Assembly: GCF_036946125.1 (NCBI RefSeq)
Contig: NZ_JAQIJT010000002.1
Location: 837,001 to 901,000, forward strand
DNA length: 64,000 nucleotides
Reading direction: 5' to 3'
Origin: Sphingomonas adhaesiva
GTDB lineage: Bacteria; Pseudomonadota; Alphaproteobacteria; Sphingomonadales; Sphingomonadaceae
This document shows, one piece after another, positions 18,912-27,168 of this stretch. Below the pieces are notes generated by a model. It ran no database searches, had not been told where the DNA came from, and saw only the letters and a list, made by a program, of their open reading frames with translations. The translations under genes and the position numbers were made by a program. The first letter of the stretch is position 1. Every line of letters begins with the position of its first letter.

Positions 18912-20453
18912 TCACGACTGGTCGTCCGCTTCCTCCGTCGCGTCGGAAGCGTTGGTGAGTGCGGCGGCTGCGCCCTTCGCATCGTTCGCGTCGAGCAGCG
19001 CCAGCACCTTGGTCGCCGCCGCGGCCATCCCGCCGCCGTGCGGATCATAGGCGACGGTGCGCAGTGCCTTGCGCGCCTCCGCCAGGTCGTTGCGCTGTAA
19101 CTGGATCATCGCCGCGGTCAGCGCGACGCCGCGATCGTAGCGCGCCGCCACATGCGCGGCGAGCAGGCCGTCCTCCGCGTTTCTGGGCGGCGCGATCCCC
19201 TGCGCGCGATAGTTGAAGTAGAAGGCGACCAACGGCCAGGGATCGTCATGGTCGACGGCATTGACACGGGTGAACCAGCGGCGGATCAGGCGCCAGCGCT
19301 CCGGATCGGCCACCTTGTCGCGCGCGGCCATCGCCTGCTGCGCCATGCCGCGGTACATCATCGCGCGCGTCATCTTCGGGTCGAGCGTCAGCGCGCGCGC
19401 GGCGGCGTCGTCCGCCTCCTGAAAGCGGCCGCAGTCGTATTCGGCCTCCGCCAGGACGACCTGCACGCGGGCGTCGTCGGGATAGCTTGCCGCGACCTTG
19501 CGCGCGGCGACCGCGACACCGGGCGCGCTCTTCGCATCGACGCCGCGGGTCGAGCGGATGCGGACCGGCATGCTCGCGGCCTCGCCGGCGGTCAGCGGAC
19601 GCAGCGTCACCGGCTTGATGTCCAGCCTGTCGAGCGGGATGCCGGCCGCAGCGAGCCGGCGCTGCCTGACGTATCGATCGAGATCGTTGTCCAGCTTTCG
19701 CAGGTCGCCGAACACCGCGGCCGCTTCCGTCGCGCTCTTCCCGTTGTTCAGCGCCGCGAGATATCGGTCGAGCAGACCCGCGCGGTCGCGGTCGAACGAC
19801 AGATAATGCGTCAGCAGCCAGGCGCGGCCGTAGAAGGTCTGCGTTTTCTGGTCGGTCATCCGGTCGTCGTCCGGGGAGCGGGTCAGCAGTTCCTTCATCG
19901 GCAGGGACGCGGTGTCGAGAATGCCGTAGGCGCGGTAGAGCGGCGGTGCGCCGACCGTCATCTTGTCGCCCGTCAGGCGGGTGGGTGCGTTGAACTCGGC
20001 GAAGCCCTCCACGAACCAGGTCGGCAGGACCGCGCCGCCCCACGTATCGAACATGAAATGATGCGCATATTCGTGCTGGAGAATCGCGGTGGCCGACAGT
20101 TCGGTCTGGCCGCCGTCCGATCCGGAACGGGGCACGAAGGCGACGGAGCCCTGCACGCGCGGCACGTAGAAGCCGGCGACGTTGGACGACCCGGCCAGCT
20201 TCGCCACCGCGCCGATGTTGCGCACGACATAGACCGTGACGCGTTGCGCGGGCGTCGTCACGTCGGGCACCTGCCGCAGATAGCGCATGGTGCGGTCGAA
20301 CCGCTCCAGATTGGTGGTGAAGTCGGTCAGGCGCTCCACCGTATCGTCGGAATAGACGACGAAGTGGGTCGAGGTGGCTTCATGCCATTCCGCCGCCGCC
20401 GGGGACGCGGCGAATGCAGCGGCCAACGCCAATACCCAACCATGTTTCTTCAC
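18912..20453 (-). CDS. Exported HExxH protein with TPR-like C-terminal half
   Basis: 513 residues from GTG 20453, directly before the signal peptide VKKHGWVLALAAAFAASPAAA. The N-terminal half has the zinc metallopeptidase motif HEYAHH (His127, Glu128, His131), and a downstream acidic segment WFVEGFAEF could supply the third ligand, as in gluzincin-like families. The C-terminal half (about 330-500) consists of helical tetratricopeptide-like repeats. It is probably periplasmic. Similar proteins are annotated only as hypothetical or peptidase-MA-like; the substrate is unknown. The longer ORF to 20516 has no recognisable secretion signal start and is not used. Confidence 0.75.
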   Translation of the reverse strand: MKKHGWVLALAAAFAASPAAAEWHEATSTHFVVYSDDTVERLTDFTTNLERFDRTMRYLRQVPDVTTPAQRVTVYVVRNIGAVAKLAGSSNVAGFYVPRVQGSVAFVPRSGSDGGQTELSATAILQHEYAHHFMFDTWGGAVLPTWFVEGFAEFNAPTRLTGDKMTVGAPPLYRAYGILDTASLPMKELLTRSPDDDRMTDQKTQTFYGRAWLLTHYLSFDRDRAGLLDRYLAALNNGKSATEAAAVFGDLRKLDNDLDRYVRQRRLAAAGIPLDRLDIKPVTLRPLTAGEAASMPVRIRSTRGVDAKSAPGVAVAARKVAASYPDDARVQVVLAEAEYDCGRFQEADDAAARALTLDPKMTRAMMYRGMAQQAMAARDKVADPERWRLIRRWFTRVNAVDHDDPWPLVAFYFNYRAQGIAPPRNAEDGLLAAHVAARYDRGVALTAAMIQLQRNDLAEARKALRTVAYDPHGGGMAAAATKVLALLDANDAKGAAAALTNASDATEEADDQS

Positions 20454-20558
20454 GACTCGGCCCCCGCCCCTTGATCCAGGTGAGGCTAGATCATGCGAGC
20501 CGGGTCGCGCCACCACGAACGCCGGCGACTGCCGTCAGCGCGGCGTGGGATGCGGCGG

Positions 20559-22205
20559 TCAGCGCCTGGCGATCGCGCTCAGCGTCGTGGCGGGGGTGAT
20601 CTGCTCCACGTCGGTCTTGCAGTGGAGCAGGCGCACGCCGCTTTCCGCCATCGCGCGTTCGAGCGCCGGGGCGAATTGCGCGGTGGTCTCGACCGTCTCC
20701 GCCCAGCCGCCGAAAGCGCGGGCGAGCGCCGCGAAATCCGGATTGGCGAGGCGGGTGGCGGAGGGGCGGCCGGGAAACTCGCGTTCCTGATGCATGCGGA
20801 TCGTGCCGTAGGTGCCGTTGTCCACCAGGATGACGAGCATGTCCGCGCCGTGCTGGACCGCGGTGGCGAGCTCCTGTCCGTTCATCAGGAAGTCGCCGTC
20901 GCCCGCCACCGCGACGACGCTGCGGCCGGGGCGGCGCAGCGCGGCGGCGACCGCGGCGGGGACGCCGTAGCCCATCGCGCCAGCGGTCGGGGCCAGCTGC
21001 GTCCCCGGTCCGGCGTACCGCCAGTAGCGGTGCCACCAGCCCGAGAAATTGCCCGCGCCGTTGCAGATGATGGTGTCTGCGGGCAGGCGCGCGCGCATCG
21101 CCGCGACGCACGGCCCCAGATCGAGCGCGACGCCGTCGCGCGGTCGCACGGTCGTCCAGTCGTGGTAAGCGGCGTTCGCCTCCGCGATCGAGGGCGTCAC
21201 CGGGCCGTCGATCGGCAGCAGCGCCTCCGCGAATTCCGCCATGCCCGCGCAGATCGCGAGATCGGTGGCATAGGTGCGGTGGAGCTCGGCGGGGTCGGGA
21301 TGAACGTGAACCAGCCGCTGGCCGGGATGGTCGGGCGTGATGAGCGTATAGCCATCGGTCGTCGCCTCGCCCAGTCGGGCGCCCACGACCAGCAGCAGGT
21401 CGGCCTGTCGCACGCGCTCCAGCAAGGCAGGGTTGGGGCCGTAGCCGAGATTGCCGGCATAGGCCGGGCAGTCGTTCGGCACTGCATCCTGGCGGCGGAA
21501 GGCGGCGACGATCGGCACGCCAGCTTGCGTCGCCCAGACGGCGAAGGCGCCCGACGCGGCCTCGTCCCAGCCGGCGCCGCCGATGATCGCGAGCGGGCGT
21601 TCCGCGGTGACGAGCAGGTCGCGCAGGTGATCGAGCGCATCGGCGTCCGCCGGCTGCGCCACCGGCTCGACACGGGCGCGGTCCTGCGCGGCGACCTGGT
21701 CGAGCAGCATGTCCTCCGGCAGCGCCAGCACGACCGGGCCGGGGCGGCCGTTCATCGCCACGGCATAGGCGCGCGCGACATATTCGGGGATGCGGCGCGC
21801 ATCGTCGATCCGCGCCGCCCATTTGGCGAGGGGGGCGAACATCGCCTGGAAATCGACCTCCTGAAACGCCTCGCGGTCGCGGGTGCCGCGGTCGATGTCG
21901 CCGATGAAGAGGATCATCGGCTGCGAGTCCTGCATCGCCACGTGCACGCCGATCGACGCGTTGGTGGCGCCGGGGCCGCGGGTGACGAAGGCGACGCCGG
22001 GGCGGTGCGTCAGCGTGCCGTCGGCGCAGGCCATGAAGGTCACGCCGCCCTCCTGCCGGCACGTCACCACGTCGATCGCGGGGGTGTCGTGCAACGCGTC
22101 GAGCACCGCGAGGAAGCTCTCCCCCGGCACGGTGAAGATCCGGTCGCAGCCCTGTGCGACGAGGTTGTCGACCAGGATCCGGCCGCCGGTGCGTGTGCTC
22201 TCCAT
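20559..22205 (-). CDS. Acetolactate synthase-like ThDP-dependent enzyme
   Basis: 548 residues with the three-domain layout of the pyruvate decarboxylase/acetolactate synthase superfamily. The N-terminal pyrimidine-binding domain has catalytic Glu29 in PGESFLAVLDAL. A central domain follows, and the C-terminal pyrophosphate domain has GDG...N (GDGDFLMNGQELATAV to VDNGTYG). The FAD-binding signature and a regulatory subunit gene are absent, so a true anabolic acetolactate synthase is unlikely; a 2-keto acid decarboxylase, oxalyl-CoA-like or carboligase role is possible. It is divergent from an SMP-30 lactonase gene, 96 bp apart between starts. The much longer open frame upstream of ATG 22205 is antisense to that gene. 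Confidence 0.87.
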   Translation of the reverse strand: MESTRTGGRILVDNLVAQGCDRIFTVPGESFLAVLDALHDTPAIDVVTCRQEGGVTFMACADGTLTHRPGVAFVTRGPGATNASIGVHVAMQDSQPMILFIGDIDRGTRDREAFQEVDFQAMFAPLAKWAARIDDARRIPEYVARAYAVAMNGRPGPVVLALPEDMLLDQVAAQDRARVEPVAQPADADALDHLRDLLVTAERPLAIIGGAGWDEAASGAFAVWATQAGVPIVAAFRRQDAVPNDCPAYAGNLGYGPNPALLERVRQADLLLVVGARLGEATTDGYTLITPDHPGQRLVHVHPDPAELHRTYATDLAICAGMAEFAEALLPIDGPVTPSIAEANAAYHDWTTVRPRDGVALDLGPCVAAMRARLPADTIICNGAGNFSGWWHRYWRYAGPGTQLAPTAGAMGYGVPAAVAAALRRPGRSVVAVAGDGDFLMNGQELATAVQHGADMLVILVDNGTYGTIRMHQEREFPGRPSATRLANPDFAALARAFGGWAETVETTAQFAPALERAMAESGVRLLHCKTDVEQITPATTLSAIARR

Positions 22206-22301
22206 GCCCGGGGGTGTAGCGGCACGCACCGGACTTGCGAAGGCCTCGCGGTTCGTCGATCCTGGGGTGAGAAGAAGACGAAGAAGACGAAGGAGAGGAT
22301 G

Positions 22302-23222
22302 ATGGCGGAGTTCGAGCTGGTCGCCGATGGCCTGCGCTTTCCCGAAGGCCCGGTGGCGATGCCCGACGGCAGCATCGTGCTGGTGGAGATCGAGCCGGGC
22401 CGGATCACGCGGGTGTGGCCGAACGGGCGCAAGGAGACGGTGGCCGAGCCGGGTGGCGGCCCCAACGGACTCGCCATGGGTCCCGACGGGAAGCTGTACT
22501 GCTGCAACAACGGCGGGTTCGACTGGAACGAGAGCAACGGGATGCTGGCGCCGCACGGTATCGCCAGCGATTATACGGGCGGGCGGATCGAGCGGATCGA
22601 TCCCGACACGGGCGCGGTCGAGATACTGTACCAGTCGGGCGACCACGGCGTGACGCTGCGCGGCCCCAACGACATCGTGTTCGATGCGCATGGCGGCTTC
22701 TGGTTCACCGATCACGGGAAGGTGGATTACGACAAGCGCTGCCACGACGTGGTCGGCATCTTCTACGCCAAGGCGGACGGCAGCTTCATCGAGGAGGTGG
22801 TGTTCCCGTCGAACAATCCCAACGGCGTCGGCCTGTCGCCGGACGGCAGCGCGCTCTATGCGGCCGAGACCTATACCTGCCGGCTGATGAAGTTCAACGT
22901 CACCGCGCCGGGCAAGGTGGCGCCGGATGCGGGACCGGGCGGGCCGGGCATCCCGCTGTATCGCCCGGCGGGATACAAATTCTTCGATTCGCTGGGGATG
23001 GAGGAAAGCGGCAACATCTGTGTCGCGACGATCGGCGAAAGCGGGATCAGCGTCATCTCGCCGACGGGCGAGCTGGTGGAGTTCGTGGCGACGCCGGACA
23101 TCTTCACCACCAACATCTGCTTCGGGGGCGAGGACATGCGCGACGCGTACATCACGCTGTCGGGCACGGGGAAGCTGGTGAAGACGCGCTGGGCGCGACC
23201 GGGGCTGAAGCTGCAATATTGA
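22302..23222 (+). CDS. SMP-30/gluconolactonase/LRE family protein
   Basis: 306 residues forming a six-bladed beta-propeller hydrolase. The family shows GLRFPEGPVAMPDGS at the start, GPNGLAMGPDGKLY, LRGPNDIVFDAHGGFWFTD and NPNGVGLSPDG, which carry the metal-ligand Glu, Asn and Asp residues. Likely reaction: hydrolysis of a sugar or aldonic acid lactone, in the cytoplasm since no signal peptide is visible. AGGAG at 22291-22295 favours ATG 22302 over ATG 22299. It faces the ThDP enzyme, suggesting a shared regulatory region and a sugar-acid or 2-keto acid route, but this is inference. Confidence 0.88.
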   Translation: MAEFELVADGLRFPEGPVAMPDGSIVLVEIEPGRITRVWPNGRKETVAEPGGGPNGLAMGPDGKLYCCNNGGFDWNESNGMLAPHGIASDYTGGRIERIDPDTGAVEILYQSGDHGVTLRGPNDIVFDAHGGFWFTDHGKVDYDKRCHDVVGIFYAKADGSFIEEVVFPSNNPNGVGLSPDGSALYAAETYTCRLMKFNVTAPGKVAPDAGPGGPGIPLYRPAGYKFFDSLGMEESGNICVATIGESGISVISPTGELVEFVATPDIFTTNICFGGEDMRDAYITLSGTGKLVKTRWARPGLKLQY

Positions 23223-23228
23223 GACACG

Positions 23229-23312
23229 CGTCACCCCGGGCTTGACCCGGGGTCCCGCTTCTTCTCTGCGCTACGGTGAACGGCGGGACCCCGGCTCAAG
23301 GCCGGGGTGACG
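23229..23312. repeat. Intergenic hairpin repeat, family 1 (full copy)
   Basis: 84 bp. Left arm CACCCCGGGCTTGACCCGGG and right arm ending GGCCGGGGTGACG surround a variable centre; nearly the same sequence recurs at 38170-38254. It sits between the lactonase stop and the HAD hydrolase start. Confidence 0.85.
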
Positions 23313-23343
23313 ACGATGGGTTGAGGAAAGCCAGGGGGCCTGC

Positions 23344-23994
23344 ATGCGCGATACCGTGATTTTCGACTTCGGCGGCGTCATTACCTCGTCGCCGTTCGAG
23401 GCGTTCAACCGGATGGAGCGCGAGCGCGGGCTGCCGCACGACCTGGTGCGACGGATCAACGCGAGCAATCCCGATACGAACGCCTGGGCACGGTTCGAAC
23501 GCGCCGAGATCGATGCGGCGGGATTTGACGAAACCTTCGCGGAGGAGGCGCGTGCGCTGGGGCACGAACTGCGCGGCGAGGATGTGCTCGCGCTGCTGTC
23601 GGGCGACATCCGCCCGCGGATGGTGCACGCGCTCGATTGGCTGAAGGCGAACGGCTATCGGCTGGGCTGCATCACCAACAACGTGCCCGCGGGCGAGGGG
23701 GCGGGCATGTCGCGTACCGCGGAGAAGGCGGCGGCGGTGGCGGCGATCCTGGCGCGGTTCGACCATGTGATCGAATCGAGCAAGGTCGGCATCCGCAAGC
23801 CCGATCCGCGCATCTACCGGATGATGTGCGACACGCTGGGCCGTGCGCCGGAGCGGTGCGTGTACCTCGACGACCTGGGTATCAACTGCAAGCCGGCGGC
23901 GGCGCTGGGGATGACCGCGATCAAGGTGACGGGCGAGGCGCAGGCGCTGGACGCGCTGGTCGAGGCGCTGGAGATCGACGCCGGGCATTTCTGA
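23344..23994 (+). CDS. HAD-IA family hydrolase
   Basis: 216 residues. The nucleophile motif is FDFGGVI, with Asp8. The second acid of the canonical DxD is Gly10, as in YihX/epoxide hydrolase N-domain-like HADs that act on non-classical substrates. The other motifs are CITNN (about 107-111), KVGIRKPDPRIY (Lys about 146) and VYLDDLGINCKPA (the Asp pair binding Mg). It is a cytoplasmic phosphatase or related dehalogenase-type enzyme of unknown substrate. No operon partner is obvious; ATG 23344 follows a repeat. Confidence 0.85.
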   Translation: MRDTVIFDFGGVITSSPFEAFNRMERERGLPHDLVRRINASNPDTNAWARFERAEIDAAGFDETFAEEARALGHELRGEDVLALLSGDIRPRMVHALDWLKANGYRLGCITNNVPAGEGAGMSRTAEKAAAVAAILARFDHVIESSKVGIRKPDPRIYRMMCDTLGRAPERCVYLDDLGINCKPAAALGMTAIKVTGEAQALDALVEALEIDAGHF

Positions 23995-24067
23995 CGCCCG
24001 GCGGCGGCTTGCCCGCTCCCTACGCCGCGGCTAGTCCTCCGCCAGGTATCGAGAGAGGGTCTTGCGC

Positions 24068-24778
24068 ATGAAGAAGCTCTACGCCGACGCGGCCGCCGCG
24101 CTGGACGGGCTGCTGTTCGACGGGATGACGATCTGTGCCGGCGGGTTCGGGCTGTGCGGCATTCCGGAGCGGCTGATCGATGCGATCCAGGCGGCGGGAA
24201 CCAAAGACCTGACGATCGCCAGCAACAACGCCGGGATCGACGGCGAGGGGCTGGGCAAGCTGCTGCGCACGCGTCAGGTGAAGAAGATGATCTCCAGCTA
24301 CGTCGGCGAGAACAAGGAGTTCGAGCGCCAGTATCTGAGCGGCGAGCTGGAGGTGGAATTCTGTCCGCAGGGGACGCTCGCCGAGCGCTGCCGCGCGGGC
24401 GGGGCGGGGATCCCCGGCTTCTATACGAAGACCGGCGTCGGCACTTTGGTGGCCGAGGGCAAGGAAGTGAAGACCTTCGACGGGGAGGATTACATCCTGG
24501 AGCGCGGCATCCGCGCCGATCTGTCGATCATCAAGGGCTGGAAGGCGGACGAGAGCGGCAACCTGATCTTCCGCAAGACCGCGCGCAACTTCAACCAGCC
24601 GATGGCGACCGCGGGCAGGGTGTGCGTCGCGGAGGTGGAGGAGGTCGTGCCGGTCGGCGCGCTCGACCCCGACCATATCCATCTGCCGGGCATCTACGTG
24701 AAGCGGCTGATCGTCGGCGTGCCTTATGACAAGAAGATCGAGTTCCGGCTGACGCGCGCGCGCCCGGAGGCTGCGTGA
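24068..24778 (+). CDS. scoA: 3-oxoacid CoA-transferase subunit A
   Basis: 236 residues. This is the alpha subunit of succinyl-CoA:3-ketoacid CoA-transferase, which interconverts acetoacetate and acetoacetyl-CoA using succinyl-CoA. Family I marks are the glycine motif CAGGFGLCGIPE and GIPGFYTKTGVGTLVAEGKE. GAGAGGG precedes ATG 24068 by about 8 bp. The partner subunit B begins at 25836 rather than directly after this gene, since a lipoprotein phosphatase gene lies between them. The stop TGA overlaps the GTG of that ORF (GTGA). Confidence 0.93.
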   Translation: MKKLYADAAAALDGLLFDGMTICAGGFGLCGIPERLIDAIQAAGTKDLTIASNNAGIDGEGLGKLLRTRQVKKMISSYVGENKEFERQYLSGELEVEFCPQGTLAERCRAGGAGIPGFYTKTGVGTLVAEGKEVKTFDGEDYILERGIRADLSIIKGWKADESGNLIFRKTARNFNQPMATAGRVCVAEVEEVVPVGALDPDHIHLPGIYVKRLIVGVPYDKKIEFRLTRARPEAA

Positions 24779-25836
24779 CCGCTCCCCTCCCTCACGGGGA
24801 GGGGCCGGGGGTGGGTCGAGGCCCGACGCTACGGCGTCCATCCACCCGGCCTTTCCGTATCGCCTGGACCCGACCCATCCCCAACCCCTCCCTCCCACGT
24901 AGGGGGGCCTTGGCGGCGCTCCTGCTGCTGACGGGGTGCGCGACGAACGCTGTCCCCGCGCCCGAACCCGTTGCCGCGCGGATCCCGACCGATACCGTCC
25001 CGCCGGCGATGGCCTATCTCTACGGCTCGGCGGAAGCGGCGGCGCTCAGCGAGCAGGCGTATAATGCGCTGACCGGCTACGTCCGCGCCACGCTCGACAA
25101 GGCGCGCGATGCGCGCGGGCGGCTGCCGCATCAGCGCGCCGAAGGAACGAGCCCGCGCTGGCCGCGCTCGGCCGTGCTGGCGCCGGGAGCGACCGCGGCC
25201 ACCGCGGAGACGCTGCGCTGCGGCGTCCTGCCGCCCGCGGTGGTGCTCGACATGGACGAAACCGCGGTGCTGAACCTGGGCTATGAATATAACGATGCCC
25301 GCACCGGCGCCGTCTACGACGGCAAGCGGTGGGAGCGGTGGGAGACGGGCGGCGCGGACCGGGTCGTGGCGGTGCCCGGCGCGGTGGCGGCGTTCCGTGC
25401 GCTGCGGGCGATGGGGGTGACGGTGGTCATCAACACCAACCGTTCCGCCGCGCATGCCGCGGATACCGCGCGCGCGCTGGCCGACGCCGGACTGGGCGAG
25501 TTCCGCCACGGCGAGACGCTGTTCCTGAAGGGCGACGTCGACGGCAGGTCGGGCAAGGACGGACGGCGGCAGGCGATCGCGGCGAGATATTGCGTGCTGG
25601 CGCTGGTCGGCGATCAGCTGGGCGACTTCGCCGATCTGTTCAACCCGCCGGGACCCGCACCGGCGCGGGGGCGGCGGATGCTGCCGAGCGTCGCGGCGCT
25701 GCGCGACCGCTGGGGTGCCGGATGGTTCGTGCTGCCCAACCCGGTCTATGGCACCGGGCTGGGCGCGGGGTGGGACGATACGTTCCCGGAAGGCAAGCGC
25801 TGGAGCGACGACGCTCCGGTCGAAGGAGCGAAATGA
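24775..25836 (+). CDS. Lipoprotein acid phosphatase (HAD class IIIB, e(P4)-like), start uncertain
   Basis: Up to 353 residues. A lipobox LLLTGC sits near ORF residues 50-55, preceded by the basic PRRG, so the mature protein would be lipid-anchored at Cys55 (ORF numbering). The phosphatase domain has VVLDMDETAVLN (Asp159, Asp161) and the motif TNRSAA, as in 5'-nucleotidase lipoprotein e(P4). It probably removes phosphate from nucleotides or other esters in the envelope. The ORF opens with GTG 24775, but the first 40 residues are encoded by an intergenic repeat; TTG 24910 would leave only nine residues before the lipid Cys. The true start is therefore unclear. It separates scoA from scoB. Confidence 0.72.
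   Translation: MTAPLPHGEGPGVGRGPTLRRPSTRPFRIAWTRPIPNPSLPRRGALAALLLLTGCATNAVPAPEPVAARIPTDTVPPAMAYLYGSAEAAALSEQAYNALTGYVRATLDKARDARGRLPHQRAEGTSPRWPRSAVLAPGATAATAETLRCGVLPPAVVLDMDETAVLNLGYEYNDARTGAVYDGKRWERWETGGADRVVAVPGAVAAFRALRAMGVTVVINTNRSAAHAADTARALADAGLGEFRHGETLFLKGDVDGRSGKDGRRQAIAARYCVLALVGDQLGDFADLFNPPGPAPARGRRMLPSVAALRDRWGAGWFVLPNPVYGTGLGAGWDDTFPEGKRWSDDAPVEGAK
24781..24907. repeat. Intergenic repeat, family 4 (GGGAGGGG...GTGGGTC type)
   Basis: Left CCCTCCCTCACGGGGAGGGG and right CCCCTCCCTCCCACGTAGGG flank a spacer that also pairs (GTGGGTCGAGGCCCGAC versus GACCCGACCCATCC). A single-arm relative is at 60636-60672. Because it lies at the 5' end of the lipoprotein ORF, it probably inserted there and supplied its apparent N-terminal codons. 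Confidence 0.65.
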
Positions 25837-26471
25837 TGGCGTGGGATCGCAACGGCATGGCGGCACGCGCGGCGAAGGAGCTGCGCGACGGCTATTACGT
25901 CAACCTGGGCATCGGTATCCCGACCCTGGTGGCGAACAACATCCCCGAGGGCATGACCGTGACGCTCCAGTCGGAGAACGGGATGCTCGGCATCGGGCCG
26001 TTCCCCTATGAGGACGAGGTCGACGCCGATCTCATCAACGCCGGCAAGCAGACGATCAGCGAACTGCCGCAGAGCGCCTATTTCGGCAGCGAGCAGAGCT
26101 TCGCGATGATCCGCGGCGGGCACATCGACCTGACCGTGCTGGGCGCGATGGAGGTGGCCGAGAACGGCGACATCGCCAACTGGATGATCCCCGGCAAGAT
26201 GATCAAGGGGATGGGCGGCGCGATGGACCTGGTCGCGGGCGTCAGGAAGATCATCGTCGTGATGGAGCATACGTCCAAGGACGGGTCGCCCAAGTTCATC
26301 CCCGAATGCACGCTGCCGCTGACGGGCAAGAACGTGGTCGACATGATCGTCACCGACCTGGCGGTGTTCCAGCGCGCGGATCACCAGTCGCCGTTCCGGC
26401 TGATCGAGCTGGCGCCGGGCGTGACCGCGGACGAGGTGAAGGCGAAGACGACCGCGCACTACGAGGCGTAG
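25836..26471 (+). CDS. scoB: 3-oxoacid CoA-transferase subunit B
   Basis: 211 residues. This is the beta subunit, carrying the catalytic Glu in SENGMLGIGP (about residue 47). The conserved GIPTLVANNIPEG and GGHIDLTVLGAMEV segments are present. AAGGAG at 25823-25828 is 7 bases before ATG 25836; ATG 25833 would add one residue. It overlaps the phosphatase stop (ATGATG), indicating coupling. It forms the functional transferase with scoA despite the gene between them. Confidence 0.93.
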   Translation: MAWDRNGMAARAAKELRDGYYVNLGIGIPTLVANNIPEGMTVTLQSENGMLGIGPFPYEDEVDADLINAGKQTISELPQSAYFGSEQSFAMIRGGHIDLTVLGAMEVAENGDIANWMIPGKMIKGMGGAMDLVAGVRKIIVVMEHTSKDGSPKFIPECTLPLTGKNVVDMIVTDLAVFQRADHQSPFRLIELAPGVTADEVKAKTTAHYEA

Positions 26472-27158
26472 GTGGCCTATACGCTCGTCACCGCCAACCG
26501 GAACTATTCCAGCTGGTCGCTGCGCCCGTGGCTGCTGATGCGGGCGCTGGGCGTCGCGTTCGAGGATCGCGTCGAACCGTTCGTCAGCCTCGACAATCAC
26601 GCCGCCTTCCGTGCGTTCTCGCCCACGGGGCAGGTGCCGGTGCTGCTGGACGGCGAGCGGACGGTGTGGGACTCGCTCGGCATCGCGCTGTATCTCGCCG
26701 AGCGGCACGCGGGTGTGTGGCCGGCGGACGAGGCGGCGCGCGGCTGGGCGATGTGTGCGGTGGCGGAGATGCACGGCGGGTTCGGTGCGCTGCGACGCGA
26801 GCGGACGATGACGGTGGGGCAGCGGGTGACGCCGACGCGCGAATCTGAGGCGCTGGCGCGCGACGTGGCGCGGATCGCGGAGCTGTGGGCGGAGGGGCTG
26901 GCGCGCTTCGGCGGTCCGTGGCTGGCGGGCGAGGCGTTCGGCGCGGTCGATGCCTTCTACGCCCCGGTCGCGTTCCGGGTGCGGAGCTGGGGGATCGATG
27001 TTGGCGATGTCGGCGCGCGATGGGTGCAGGCGGTGCTGGCGCATCCCGCGATGCTCGAATGGGAGCGTGCCGCCCTGGCCGAGACGTTCCGCGAGGACGG
27101 GCACGAGGCGGAGGTAGCGGCCCATGGCACGGTGACGCGCGACGATCGCGCGGCGTGA
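26472..27158 (+). CDS. Glutathione S-transferase
   Basis: 228 residues starting at GTG 26472, directly after the scoB stop with no gap. The N-terminal thioredoxin-like domain has the family start YTLVTANRNYSSWSLRPWLL, with Ser in the likely catalytic position, and PTGQVPVLLDGE (cis-Pro loop), then a helical C-terminal domain. It is cytoplasmic; typical of GSTs resembling YfcF/zeta types, acting on unknown electrophiles or as maleylacetoacetate-isomerase-like enzymes. Its placement after CoA-transferase genes hints at a ketone-body or aromatic catabolic setting, but that is inference. Confidence 0.85.
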   Translation: MAYTLVTANRNYSSWSLRPWLLMRALGVAFEDRVEPFVSLDNHAAFRAFSPTGQVPVLLDGERTVWDSLGIALYLAERHAGVWPADEAARGWAMCAVAEMHGGFGALRRERTMTVGQRVTPTRESEALARDVARIAELWAEGLARFGGPWLAGEAFGAVDAFYAPVAFRVRSWGIDVGDVGARWVQAVLAHPAMLEWERAALAETFREDGHEAEVAAHGTVTRDDRAA

Positions 27159-27168
27159 CGCCGGCGGC

